A DNA stretch of 64,000 bases, taken from Bacteroidia bacterium (GTDB taxonomy: Bacteria; Bacteroidota; Bacteroidia; Chitinophagales; Chitinophagaceae). Positions 53,637 through 62,431 of this stretch are shown piece by piece; the stretch's first letter is position 1; each line of letters begins with the position of its first letter. A program made the position numbers and the translations under genes. The notes beneath the pieces were generated by a model, which saw only the letters and a list, made by a program, of their open reading frames with translations, was not told where the DNA came from and did no database searches. The stretch lies in the NCBI GenBank assembly GCA_030426665.1, contig JAUHYD010000011.1, forward strand, positions 1 through 64,000, read 5' to 3'.

Positions 53637-55026
53637 AACAGCAACTATAATACTAATCTTATTAGGGTATTTGTTGCCGGTATGCGCGCAGGAAACCCAA
53701 TACAGATTGTCAAAAAACGAATTCCTGAGTATAGTACGGGAATATCACCCTATTGCGATATCAGCCGATGTACGCGTACAGATAACCGATGCTGACATTA
53801 CAAAGGCACGCGGCGCTTTTGACCCGAAAATCAAAACGGACTTTGAAAGAAAAACTTTTGACAATAAGCTATACTATAGCTACCTAAACCCGCAAATTTC
53901 TATTCCTACCTGGTATGGAATTGATTTCAAAGCCGGAGCAGAAGAAGTAATCGGCTCCAGAGTGAATAATGAGGCTACGCTTGGACAAACTACATATGCC
54001 GGGCTAAGTGTACAATTAAACTCATTGCTATTTGATCAGCGTAGGGCTACTCTTCGTCAGGCTCAAACTATAAAACAAATGACTATCGCAGAGCGGGAAA
54101 ATGCGATTAATGATCTTATGTTTCAGTCGATAGAAGCATATTGGCAGTGGGTAAACTCTTATCAGGCGTTGATGTTGCTTGAAAACATTACTGCAAATGC
54201 CGAAAAAAGATACAAATTTGTGGTAACACAGTACCGACAAGGGTCTCGGGCTGCGATCGACACTACGGAAATCCTTGCTCAGTTACAAACGTTCTATGTG
54301 CAAAAAAATGAAGCTTATGTAACTTTCCAGAATAGCGGCCTGTTACTTTCAACGTACATGTGGCTGGAAGATGGCACCCCTATGTCATGGAGCGAAGCCA
54401 TCCTTCCGGATTCGGTATCAGTATCGGAGATTCCGGACAGGGAATTACCCCCTTTAATATCTTACACCAATAAAATCGACGAACATCCGAAAATCAGAAG
54501 TTTGAGTCATAAAGTAGATGCATTGACCATAGATAAAAAGCTGAAAGCCCAATACCTGATTCCTAAACTTAACGTAAGCACCAATGTTCTGGGAAAAGGC
54601 TATAGCATTCCAAGTGCCGATGGCGGCTCATTTCTGACAAACAATCACAAGGTTGGTCTTAATTTTTCACTTCCTATCTTTCAACGATCCGCCAGAGGGG
54701 CTTATCAGGCTGCATCGCTGAAAATCAGAGAAAAGAATCTCGAAAAAACATTGGCAGCACGGCATATAGACAATAAAATAACAAGCTACTACAATGAAGT
54801 ATTGGCCCTGCAAAAGCAAGTTGCCATTTATGCTGATGCGTATTCCAATTATACTAAATTATACAGGGGCGAGCAGACTAAGTTCAATATCGGTGAAAGT
54901 TCCGTGTTCCTTCTTAACTCCAGAGAAACAAAACTACTTAGCGCCTCTCTAAAGCTTGTTGAGTTGAAAACCAAGCTACAAATCAAGTATGCCGGGCTTC
55001 ATTGGGCCGCAGGCTTCCTGCAATGA
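53623..55026 (+). CDS. TolC-family outer-membrane efflux/secretion channel
   Basis: The ATG at 53623 gives 467 residues with a proper signal peptide (MKKNKTATIILILLGYLLPVCAQ); the longer upstream frame would hide it. Two TolC-type halves are visible: long helices with Gln/Ala/Asn-rich heptads (RATLRQAQTIKQMTIAERENAINDLM in pieces, KLKAQYLIPKLNVSTNVLG) and strands for the barrel. QYRQGSRAAIDTTEI and KFNIGESSVFLLNSRETKLL are the equivalent repeat motifs before each helix end. It overlaps the adaptor gene and is convergent with tetR (5 bp between stops). Confidence 0.92.
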   Translation: MKKNKTATIILILLGYLLPVCAQETQYRLSKNEFLSIVREYHPIAISADVRVQITDADITKARGAFDPKIKTDFERKTFDNKLYYSYLNPQISIPTWYGIDFKAGAEEVIGSRVNNEATLGQTTYAGLSVQLNSLLFDQRRATLRQAQTIKQMTIAERENAINDLMFQSIEAYWQWVNSYQALMLLENITANAEKRYKFVVTQYRQGSRAAIDTTEILAQLQTFYVQKNEAYVTFQNSGLLLSTYMWLEDGTPMSWSEAILPDSVSVSEIPDRELPPLISYTNKIDEHPKIRSLSHKVDALTIDKKLKAQYLIPKLNVSTNVLGKGYSIPSADGGSFLTNNHKVGLNFSLPIFQRSARGAYQAASLKIREKNLEKTLAARHIDNKITSYYNEVLALQKQVAIYADAYSNYTKLYRGEQTKFNIGESSVFLLNSRETKLLSASLKLVELKTKLQIKYAGLHWAAGFLQ

Positions 55027-55031
55027 TAATA

Positions 55032-55715
55032 CTACTGATTGCCCACTGCGAGGCAACTATACACCAAGTATTGTAGGTACCGGGTCAGAGACTTACTACC
55101 CTTTTCATTACCGAAGTCTGTAAGTCTTGGCAAATGTTCCTTAAAAAACATTTGATGATAGGCTGTTTCGACTAACGTACTTGCCAACGAATGAGGAAAT
55201 TCGTACTTGCTGTTATAATCCAGAAAAATCTCTGCAATGCGATGACAAAGGTCCTTGTAAGGCTGAAATAGCATTGCCTTATTATCCTCATTTACGTGCT
55301 TTGTGAAATATGCTTTATTCCCTTCTGCTACCACAATTCCATGAAGCATTTCTTTGTTCACGTATTCAACAATGAACTGGTCTTTTTGCTGAAAAGTCAA
55401 TAAGTCAATTACGGTATCAATCTTCTGTCGGCTGTCGGTTACATTATTTGTGTGGAAAACCAACTGATACTCCATCCATGTCCAGAACCAGGCGGTAACA
55501 TAGGTTAATAGTCGATGCTTGTTTTCAAAGTACCGATATATACTCGCTTCTGTTGTTCCTATATCAACAGCTAACTTTTTAAAAGTAAAGTGTTCAAAGC
55601 CCACATCGTATATCATCTGTATGCCATGCCTGATGATATTCTTACCAAGCGCAGATGATTCCGGATCTCTTACATATAGAGTGGGGTTCATTTTTATTTG
55701 CAACTGAAATTCCAT
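55032..55715 (-). CDS. TetR/AcrR-family repressor of the secretion locus
   Basis: 227 residues from ATG 55715; Met9 at 55691 is an alternative. The N-terminal DNA-binding domain (~20-68) has IRHGIQMIYDVGFEHFTFKK, then LAVDIGTTEASIYRYFENKH, the TetR helix-turn-helix. The C-terminal ligand domain is all-helical and not recognisable to a specific ligand class. The gene faces the operon tail-to-tail. A 21-bp palindrome sits exactly between its -7 element and its start codon, so autorepression is very likely; control of the ABC-HlyD-TolC operon is inferred from proximity and a shared 10-mer. Confidence 0.9.
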   Translation of the reverse strand: MEFQLQIKMNPTLYVRDPESSALGKNIIRHGIQMIYDVGFEHFTFKKLAVDIGTTEASIYRYFENKHRLLTYVTAWFWTWMEYQLVFHTNNVTDSRQKIDTVIDLLTFQQKDQFIVEYVNKEMLHGIVVAEGNKAYFTKHVNEDNKAMLFQPYKDLCHRIAEIFLDYNSKYEFPHSLASTLVETAYHQMFFKEHLPRLTDFGNEKGSKSLTRYLQYLVYSCLAVGNQ

Positions 55716-55736
55716 CTATCGTTCTTTAAACGATAG
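55716..55736. promoter_or_regulatory. Palindromic operator at the tetR start
   Basis: CTATCGTT (55716-55723) and AACGATAG (55729-55736) are perfect 8-bp inverted arms around CTTTA. The site touches the start codon on one side and the -7 element on the other, covering the expected transcription start. Confidence 0.7.
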
Positions 55737-55744
55737 CAAACATA
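55737..55744 (-). promoter_or_regulatory. -7 element of the tetR promoter
   Basis: TATGTTTG on the minus strand, exact TAnnTTTG, directly abutting the palindrome. Confidence 0.55.
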
Positions 55745-55912
55745 ACAACAATAATGCTAAGACTGAAATAAACAATCAATATACTACTATAATAAATAGT
55801 ATTACTACCAAAACTTAAAGCAAAACCTCAATTCCATGATATTTGGGTAGTTTCTTAGACTTCAGTTTGCCAACGGTCATCCCCCCTTTTACATGCAAAC
55901 ACGTGAAAGGCT

Positions 55913-55940
55913 TAAAAGTCACCGCCAGAACAAAGCGGTG
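55913..55940 (-). terminator. Probable terminator of the GNAT-nitrilase gene
   Basis: On the minus strand CACCGC / GCGGTG with a nine-base loop, then CTTTT, immediately after the stop at 55941. Short stem and weak T run. Confidence 0.4.
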
Positions 55941-57455
55941 CTACTTTATCTTTAATTCATAAAAGTCTTTTCTTCTGTCTTTCAGGTTTCTTACACTACC
56001 ATACATGTGCAGTTCGCTGAGCAGTGACAAATCGACATCAGAAATCAGTACCATTTCGGTATTCTGTGTCGCTTCACTCTTAATGCCATTGTAAGGAAAA
56101 GCAAAGTCACACGGAGTAAACACTACCGACTGAGAATATTGAATGTCCATGTTCGCCACCTTAGGCAGATTGCCCACACTTCCGGAAATAGCTACAAAGC
56201 ATTCGTTCTCGATAGCCCTTGCCTGTGCACAACAACGCACCCTCATATAAGCGTTTTGGGTATCGGTAAGGAAAGGAACGAAGAGAATCTGCATTCCTTC
56301 CTCGGCCAGTAACCGGGACAACTCGGGGAATTCAACATCGTAGCAGATAAGCACCCCTACTCTACCGGCATCTGTTTCATACACCTTCAGTGTATTACCT
56401 CCCCTGATGCCCCACGCTTTAGTCTCATCGGGTGTGATGTGTATTTTCTCATACTTATCAATCTTACCATTTCTGTGGCACAAAAAACCAACATTTTTAA
56501 GTTCATCGCCAACCAACTCGGGCAAACTACCGGTAATGATGTTCACGTTATAACTTATGGCCAGCTCTTTAAACTTTTGTTTTATCTGAGGCGTAAATGA
56601 GGCCAATTTCCGCATTGCATCTGCCTCGGGTATATCATTAAATGCTGCCAATAACGGTCCATTAAACAACTCCGGGAAAAGCGCAAAATCGCTCTTGTAT
56701 GCAGACACTGCATCTACAAAAAACTCTATCTGGTCAAACAGCTCGCTCAAACCCCTGAGCGGACGCATCTGCCACTGTACCAGTCCTAAGCGGACATAGC
56801 TCTTACTGCGAAACTGCTTTTTCTCATTGGGTTCATAGTACACATTGTCCCACTGGAGTAACGTAGCATAGTCCATGCTTTCATTATCGCCGGGCATATA
56901 ATTCTTCAACACCTTTTTTACGTGAAAATCGTTGGACAGCTGAAAGGTGAGCACCGGGTCATAAATCTCCATGCGCTTTACCTTCTGTATGTATTCCTTG
57001 GGGGACAAAGTTTCTGCATGCTTATGATAGTTGGGAAGTCTGCCACCAAATACAATTGCTTTTAGGTTCATATTTTCGCACAATTCCTTTCTTGCGTCAT
57101 ACAACCTTCGGCCAAGGCGCAGCCCTCTGTAATCGGGGTGGATAAACACTTCTATACCGTATAGTACATTACCGCTGTTATTGTGTGTCCCGAATCTGTA
57201 GTTGCCGGTAATTTCTTTGTAGGTATGTATATCCCCGAACGCCTCGTAGTCGACAATAATAGATAAGGCACAACCGACAACTTTGCCATCTGCTTTTATA
57301 ACTATCTGCCCCTCCGGGAATTGATTAATGATTCTGTCAATCGCACCTTCGCTCCAGTACGCACCCTGCCATAAAGGATAGGCAGCCTTCATTGCTTCAA
57401 GCAATTCATGATAATCCTCCAAGAGGAGATTACTGATTTCTATGTGTTTTACCAT
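55941..57455 (-). CDS. GNAT acetyltransferase - carbon-nitrogen hydrolase (nitrilase) fusion
   Basis: 504 residues, a bifunctional protein common in Bacteroidota. Residues ~1-170 are a GNAT acetyltransferase (GIEVFIHPDYRGLRLGRRLYDARKELCE in pieces: the acetyl-CoA loop RGLRLGRRLY). Residues ~220-490 are a nitrilase-superfamily amidohydrolase with the full triad: Glu in LFPELFNGP (~259), Lys in YEKIHITPDE (~336), Cys in LICYDVEFPE (~371). A likely reaction is amide hydrolysis with linked acetylation, but the substrate is unknown. It is transcribed alone toward tetR. Confidence 0.93.
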   Translation of the reverse strand: MVKHIEISNLLLEDYHELLEAMKAAYPLWQGAYWSEGAIDRIINQFPEGQIVIKADGKVVGCALSIIVDYEAFGDIHTYKEITGNYRFGTHNNSGNVLYGIEVFIHPDYRGLRLGRRLYDARKELCENMNLKAIVFGGRLPNYHKHAETLSPKEYIQKVKRMEIYDPVLTFQLSNDFHVKKVLKNYMPGDNESMDYATLLQWDNVYYEPNEKKQFRSKSYVRLGLVQWQMRPLRGLSELFDQIEFFVDAVSAYKSDFALFPELFNGPLLAAFNDIPEADAMRKLASFTPQIKQKFKELAISYNVNIITGSLPELVGDELKNVGFLCHRNGKIDKYEKIHITPDETKAWGIRGGNTLKVYETDAGRVGVLICYDVEFPELSRLLAEEGMQILFVPFLTDTQNAYMRVRCCAQARAIENECFVAISGSVGNLPKVANMDIQYSQSVVFTPCDFAFPYNGIKSEATQNTEMVLISDVDLSLLSELHMYGSVRNLKDRRKDFYELKIK

Positions 57456-57883
57456 AATGATGTTTATATAAAATAGCTATTCAGGGAATAATTTCGACTC
57501 AAACAAAGTACTGTGAACAATGCAAGTCGCAAGACTAAAAGCAAGTTAAAGAAGGTTAACTCATCTCCCAAAAAAGAAACAAAAATTCAGGAAGTCTTTT
57601 CTCGAAAGACAGACATGTTTCGGTATTCGTTCCCGACCGGGCATAAAAAAACTGGCAAGTTACTCACATCGCACCGCTACAACCAACTACCCTTGCTACA
57701 TTCCTGTCCTGGGGGATTCATCAGGAGCTGGCCGTATAAGACTTACCAGTGCTGCAAAGGTAATCAGTTTTCTGTTAATTCCTACAACCTTGTTTCGCCA
57801 CACTTAATTTTAAATGTTCTTTTGCATATCTTTCGGATATTTAGTCGTTCAATGGCTACGGATACAAGCACAGCATATAGGAC
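57456..57883. other. Intergenic region between divergent genes
   Basis: 428 bp between the nitrilase-fusion start (minus) and the TPR membrane protein (plus). A GTG-started Lys-rich frame from 57513 runs 169 codons and overlaps the next gene out of frame; its C-terminal part is plainly non-coding, so I do not call it. A near-match -7 element TATCTTTC (one mismatch) lies near 57827. Confidence 0.45.
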
Positions 57884-59905
57884 ATGGCAAAAAAGCAACA
57901 AAAAAACAGACAGCAAAAACCAACACCGGCGACACATAAACAACAATCAGCTGGCAAGCAAAATAATGGCAGTACCGCCAATGTCTCAGTCCTGCAGAAG
58001 TACACACACACTATCCTGTTAGCGTTCATCGCAATTGTTACCTACATCGTTTATAAGGGCTCATTGAGCAATCAGTTTACCAACTGGGACGATTTGGGCT
58101 ATGTACTGACCAACCCACTGATTAAAGACCCCTCGATGGATGGGCTGAAGAAAATCTTTGATATAGCCAACCCGGTTATGGGCAACTACCACCCACTCAC
58201 CATCCTCACCTATTGGTACGAATACGGAAAGCATGGGCTGGAGCCGGAGATATATCACGTACATAGTCTGCTGTTTCATATCCTTTGCACGTTTGCTGCT
58301 TATGCTTTCGTGCAGGTACTTACCCGGAACACAATGGCTGCTGCAATAGCTTCCATACTGTTTGCGGTGCACCCGATGCATGTAGAATCTGTGACCTGGA
58401 TTGCCGGAAGAAAAGATTTGCTATATGGCATGTTCTACTTGCTTGCCTGCGTCACTCATATTTTCTATATCCGCAATCAGGCAGGAAAAAAGACGCTTTG
58501 GTTTGTGGCTACCATCGTGTTGTTTGCCTTGTCTCTACTATGTAAGTCTGTCGGAGTGACGCTACCGATTGTGCTTCTTCTAATAGACCTTTATGAGGAA
58601 CGGAAAATCCGGCTAAAGCTATTGATAGAGAAACTCCCCTTATTTGCGTTATCGGTAACCTTTGGGCTGTTGTCAATATATGCGCAGAAAGATGTTGGTG
58701 CATTAGGCACATTGGATGTGTCATTCACCCCTATTGAAAGAATTGCTCTTGGCTTTTATGCGCTAACGACGTACTTATGGAAACTCATAGCACCTGTAGG
58801 GCTTACTAACTTCTATCCTTATCCCGGAAAAGTGGGCGGCTCACTACCCGGGGTATATTATCTATATCTAATATTGCCGATTGCCGGCTTTATAAGCGTG
58901 TGGAAATACTTCAAGAATAACAAACTTGTGTTACTCGGCCTCTCGTTCTTTGTTGTCAACCTATTGCTGCTGCTGCAGTTTATCCCTGTAGGTGGCGCCG
59001 TGATGTCGGACAGATATACATATATACCGTATCTCGGGCTATTTATGATTATTGGCTGTGCATTGGCTAAGTATGCCGAACACAAAAAACAGTATACCAG
59101 AGCAATAGTAGGCGTAGTTGCCGTGGTAGTTTTAATATTCGGTTATATGACGAACGAGCGGAACAAGGATTGGTACGACTCTGTGAGTTTATGGAAAGAT
59201 GCTATCCAGAAGAACCCTACCTCCCCCATTCCATACTTCTATCTTGGTCAGGACTATTATACACAGTTTGAATCGGCGACAACCATGGAAGACCGTCAGA
59301 AATACGGCGACTCAGCATTTCATTATTTCTCTCAATCTGTCCGCTACAAACCCGACTATACCAGCCCTATCATTTGTATAGGTGAGTACCAACGCAGTAC
59401 CGGATTGATAGATGATGCAAAGAAAACCTACCTGCAAGCACTATCAATAAAAGACGATTTAGAAAGCGCCTATCTGGGCTTGGGTGTTGTCTATAGCATC
59501 AAACAACAATTCGATTCGGCAGGGACGGCATTCAGAAAGGCATTGTCTCTGAAGGAATACTTTCCGGAGGGTCACAGCAACTATGCAAACTATCTGGAAA
59601 TAACGGGCAAAACTGACTCGGCACTGATAGAATATGCCAAATCACTGGAACAAAACCCCGATGCTTATATTCCGTACATGAACCGTGCACTGATTTATTT
59701 GAGGCTAAAGAAAGCTAATCTGGCATTGGCCGACTACAATAAGGCTATCTTACTGAAACCGGAAATGCCCAACCCATACTATCAGCGAGCACAATGCTAT
59801 GCGATGCTTGGCAATAAACAGCAGGCACTACAGGACGTAAGCGAAGCTAAACGACGAGGGTTTAATCAGGTAGACCCTACATTTTATCAATCATTGAAAC
59901 AGTAA
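57884..59905 (+). CDS. TMTC/PMT-like GT-C membrane protein with TPR repeats
   Basis: 673 residues. A short basic, Gln/Lys-rich cytoplasmic N-terminus (1-38) precedes about ten or eleven helices (~40-425). The first external loop has NQFTNWDDLGYV (Asp69-Asp70), the acidic pair of GT-C glycosyltransferases, and FAVHPMHVESVTWIAGRKDLL is the conserved PMT/TMTC signature. Residues ~435-665 hold five or six TPR repeats (YFYLGQDYY, AYLGLGVVYS, GHSNYANYLE, PYMNRALIYLRLKKANLAL, PYYQRAQCYAML). The layout is that of TMTC-type O-mannosyltransferases, which use lipid-linked sugar; a role in protein O-glycosylation is inferred, not shown. Confidence 0.85.
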   Translation: MAKKQQKNRQQKPTPATHKQQSAGKQNNGSTANVSVLQKYTHTILLAFIAIVTYIVYKGSLSNQFTNWDDLGYVLTNPLIKDPSMDGLKKIFDIANPVMGNYHPLTILTYWYEYGKHGLEPEIYHVHSLLFHILCTFAAYAFVQVLTRNTMAAAIASILFAVHPMHVESVTWIAGRKDLLYGMFYLLACVTHIFYIRNQAGKKTLWFVATIVLFALSLLCKSVGVTLPIVLLLIDLYEERKIRLKLLIEKLPLFALSVTFGLLSIYAQKDVGALGTLDVSFTPIERIALGFYALTTYLWKLIAPVGLTNFYPYPGKVGGSLPGVYYLYLILPIAGFISVWKYFKNNKLVLLGLSFFVVNLLLLLQFIPVGGAVMSDRYTYIPYLGLFMIIGCALAKYAEHKKQYTRAIVGVVAVVVLIFGYMTNERNKDWYDSVSLWKDAIQKNPTSPIPYFYLGQDYYTQFESATTMEDRQKYGDSAFHYFSQSVRYKPDYTSPIICIGEYQRSTGLIDDAKKTYLQALSIKDDLESAYLGLGVVYSIKQQFDSAGTAFRKALSLKEYFPEGHSNYANYLEITGKTDSALIEYAKSLEQNPDAYIPYMNRALIYLRLKKANLALADYNKAILLKPEMPNPYYQRAQCYAMLGNKQQALQDVSEAKRRGFNQVDPTFYQSLKQ

Positions 59906-60171
59906 CCTGTTGGCAATCAATCTTTAGGGTTTAGGTTCTTAGTAGCGCGAGGTTTCCATGCTTTTCTCCCTCGTTGTGCTATTGTTGCTGAATCGCGGTC
60001 AAAATCTAACAAAACTACATGGCACCTAACTGAGAGACCCACATAAATTATGCCTACTACTAATCATCTGCGTCCACGACACTAACGTTAAGTTGAAGTT
60101 ATTGACTTGTATAATCTGAACAATAGGAATAGATTGCAGCAATAAATGCACATACTCTATTTGATACAGTC

Positions 60172-60651
60172 ATGAACAAAAAGCTCATTTTGGCAATTGC
60201 ACTCGTCGCGTCTTTCTCCTGTGGCTTTGTCGCTAAAAGCATCACTACCCCACCCGCAAGCAAACCTCAGACCACAAAACGAGTAACCGGTATTGGCGGT
60301 ATATTTTTCAAGTGTAACGACCCCGGAAGTTTACGAAGTTGGTACCACACCCACTTAGGGCTGAACACAGATCAATTCGGCGCGACATTTGAGTGGCGGT
60401 TGATATCAGATTCAACAAAAATAGGTACAACACAGTGGAGCCTATTCGCTGACAAGACAAAATACTTTGCACCGTCTTCAAAAGACTTTATGATTAACTA
60501 CCGTGTTGAAAACATGGATTGGTTGGTCGATGAGTTGAAAAAAGAAGGTGTTACGCTCCTTGATGAGGTAAAGACATTTTCCTATGGAAAGTTTGTACAC
60601 ATCATGGACCCTGAAGGAAATAAAGTAGAACTATGGGAACCCATGGAATAG
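60172..60651 (+). CDS. Exported VOC-superfamily (glyoxalase/bleomycin-resistance-like) protein
   Basis: 159 residues. Residues 1-21 form a hydrophobic signal or anchor (KKLILAIALVASFSCGF); the SFSC could be a weak lipobox. Residues ~38-158 are a single-module VOC domain (VTGIGGIFFKCNDPGSLRSWYHTHLGL; then VDELKKEGV, FSYGKFVHIMDPEGNKVELWEP with the metal-ligand Glu). VOC proteins with this motif are normally cytosolic; export is unusual. Substrate unknown. It stands alone between non-coding flanks. Confidence 0.85.
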   Translation: MNKKLILAIALVASFSCGFVAKSITTPPASKPQTTKRVTGIGGIFFKCNDPGSLRSWYHTHLGLNTDQFGATFEWRLISDSTKIGTTQWSLFADKTKYFAPSSKDFMINYRVENMDWLVDELKKEGVTLLDEVKTFSYGKFVHIMDPEGNKVELWEPME

Positions 60652-60712
60652 CTGAATTATATACGAAAATTCAGCCAGGAATATTGACGGGAAATAATAG
60701 AGAAAAGACTAT

Positions 60713-61141
60713 CTACTGTTCAGCCGAAGCTTTTTTCTCAGCTTTCTTCTTCTTTTGGCGACTGATAACCATTTTTATCCCCTTGTAAGAAAGTTCAATT
60801 GCCTTCCATTTAAGGTAACCGCCAACAAACTCTTTAGCCGCCCCACCGATAACACTTGATATTTTCTTTTCAATTCCTTTGAGGCCTTTCTTCTTACTAC
60901 CTGCGGCAAAATCGGAAACAGCACCGGTGAGCACAGATAAAAGCGAGCCGGAAACATCGGGCATTATTTTCCCAATCGCAGACTTGCTAAAGCGATTAGT
61001 TATTGTGTCCGCAGCATCTCCCATTAAATCATCGACAGAAAACAGGTCGTCCTTTTCAATACTTGCAAGTTCGGCCTTAAGGCGCCTTTTTTCAAGCTCC
61101 AGTTCTTCAATGCTCTTTAATTTTTTGGGATATAACTTCAT
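60713..61141 (-). CDS. Hypothetical protein of the YtxH/holin-like operon
   Basis: 142 residues, no signal peptide. A charged helix at the start (KKLKSIEELELEKRRLKAELASIEKDDLF), a Gly/Ser/Ala-rich middle with possible amphipathic or membrane-associated helices (MPDVSGSLLSVLTGAVSDF, SSVIGGAAKEFVGGYLKW), and a very basic tail (RQKKKKAEKKASAEQ). I recognise no family. Its start overlaps the stop of the holin-like gene by 4 bp, so it is translated with that gene and probably works with it at the inner membrane. Confidence 0.8.
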   Translation of the reverse strand: MKLYPKKLKSIEELELEKRRLKAELASIEKDDLFSVDDLMGDAADTITNRFSKSAIGKIMPDVSGSLLSVLTGAVSDFAAGSKKKGLKGIEKKISSVIGGAAKEFVGGYLKWKAIELSYKGIKMVISRQKKKKAEKKASAEQ

Positions 61142-61518
61142 TTTGCATTGGTGGTTTGGTTGGTATCATTGTCTATATCTTCGGCGTCATCTTCCGTAAG
61201 GATATCGACAAATGCATCAGCAAACATTTTTGCAATACGTCGACGCATCAGATAAACTACGTACAACGCAATAATGTATACACCAGTAGTAATGGAATAG
61301 GCCACTGCATGGGACACGCCGGCATCATATATGGCCTCGGTGAGCCCGAAACCGGTGAACAGACAAATGCAGAAAGCTATTAACATGAAAACCATCGCGA
61401 ACATGACATAACTCATTATTCGCGATGCTTTACCAATTGCGTTTAGCTTTACTATCGCTATGTTTGTGTCAACATAACGAAGTACCTTTTCCTTAATATC
61501 ATTGAATATGCCTGCCAT
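61138..61518 (-). CDS. Phage-holin-family membrane protein (holin X type, host gene)
   Basis: 126 residues: an amphipathic N-terminal helix (FNDIKEKVLRYVDTNIAIVKL), two transmembrane helices (~36-60, ~72-94) joined by a short loop, basic cytoplasmic stretch (LMRRRIAKMF) and an acidic tail (TEDDAEDIDND). This matches the chromosomal phage_holin_3_6/holin X family, which is widespread in Bacteroidota and is not evidence of a prophage. It is second in an operon after the YtxH gene (11 bp gap) and overlaps the next gene by 4 bp. Confidence 0.82.
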   Translation of the reverse strand: MAGIFNDIKEKVLRYVDTNIAIVKLNAIGKASRIMSYVMFAMVFMLIAFCICLFTGFGLTEAIYDAGVSHAVAYSITTGVYIIALYVVYLMRRRIAKMFADAFVDILTEDDAEDIDNDTNQTTNAK

Positions 61519-61529
61519 AAATAGGTTGA

Positions 61530-61724
61530 TCAGGTATGATAGATATCCTGCTCAATGTCTGCCGGCTTTTTTTCCAACTTCATTTTCAGATTATCTAAAC
61601 CGTTTTTAAGCTTTTCAATGTCTTCGTGACGCTTGTCCTTATCGGTAGCGAGCAGATAACCGACTGCAGCACCAACTACTGCGCCGGCAAACAATGTAGC
61701 AACGGTATTGCCAAACTTTGCCAT
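61530..61724 (-). CDS. YtxH-like small membrane protein
   Basis: From ATG 61724 the product is 64 residues; an upstream in-frame start would add an unlikely extension. The Gly/Ala-rich helix (VATLFAGAVVGAAVGYLLATDK, residues ~7-28) followed by a charged helix (DKRHEDIEKLKNGLDNLKMKLEKK) is the YtxH pattern, linked in other bacteria to general stress. It heads the three-gene operon (YtxH, holin-like, hypothetical). Confidence 0.8.
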   Translation of the reverse strand: MAKFGNTVATLFAGAVVGAAVGYLLATDKDKRHEDIEKLKNGLDNLKMKLEKKPADIEQDIYHT

Positions 61725-61818
61725 AAATAAATAGTTTTTAATTAATGAATAGAGTATTGATTTTCTATAGCAAAGGTACTGCATTACTGTCCCACTACCA
61801 TAATAGTGAGCGTTAAAT

Positions 61819-61838
61819 ATAAAACTTTATAGTTTTAT
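61819..61838 (-). terminator. AT-rich hairpin after nadD
   Basis: ATAAAACT / AGTTTTAT, 8 bp with a four-base loop, 17 nt after the nadD stop; followed by ATTTAA on the minus strand. Weak terminator candidate. Confidence 0.35.
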
Positions 61839-61854
61839 TATAATAAAAAGCAAA

Positions 61855-62427
61855 CTACTTTAAATAATAGCCATTTGCTTCAATATATTGCTCAACGGAC
61901 GTAGGCACAACGTACTTGATAGATTTCTTTTCGCGTATCTGCTGCCTGATATATGTAGAGGATATCTGCAGCATCGGGGCTTCCAGAACTTCAACTTTGG
62001 CACCATGCGTTTCTTTTACTTCAAAACCGGGCCGATTATATACAATGAAGGAATACTGATCAATCAGATACTCAAAATTCTTCCACCTGTGTATATTCTG
62101 AAAGCTATCAGAGCCCATGATTACAGTGAATTGTTCCAGGGGAAACTTTTCAGTCAGGTAGGCAAGGGTATCTATTGTGTACGAAGGTTTGGGTAGTCTG
62201 AATTCTACATTACTCGCCCGGAACTTAGGATTATCTTCAATAGCAAGATTTACCAAATGCAACCGATGATATTCGTTAAGCAACGAATGGGAGTCTTTCA
62301 AGGGGTTATGCGGAGAAACGACAAACCATATTTTGTCCACATCAGAATGGTTAACTATATGATTTGCCACTATAAGGTGGCCTGTATGAATGGGGTTAAA
62401 ACTGCCGAAATATAGTCCGATGTGCAT
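61855..62427 (-). CDS. nadD: Nicotinate-nucleotide adenylyltransferase
   Basis: 190 residues; the enzyme joins nicotinate mononucleotide and ATP to deamido-NAD in NAD synthesis. The nucleotidyltransferase motif GSFNPIHTGHL (~8-18), the substrate loop SPHNPLKDS, the MGSDSFQNIHRW helix and ISSTYIRQQI near 155 are all conserved. It follows ffh on the same strand with a 114-bp gap and has its own -7 element abutting the ATG. Confidence 0.96.
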   Translation of the reverse strand: MHIGLYFGSFNPIHTGHLIVANHIVNHSDVDKIWFVVSPHNPLKDSHSLLNEYHRLHLVNLAIEDNPKFRASNVEFRLPKPSYTIDTLAYLTEKFPLEQFTVIMGSDSFQNIHRWKNFEYLIDQYSFIVYNRPGFEVKETHGAKVEVLEAPMLQISSTYIRQQIREKKSIKYVVPTSVEQYIEANGYYLK

Positions 62428-62431
62428 GGCG

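Noticed and set aside
57513-58022. 169-codon frame starting with a Lys-rich stretch
   Set aside because: It starts at GTG, has no family features, and its last ~45 codons overlap the TPR membrane gene in another frame.
61138-61518. Phage holin-like gene as sign of a prophage
   Set aside because: Chromosomal holin-X family members next to YtxH are common; no endolysin, capsid, integrase or attachment site is nearby.
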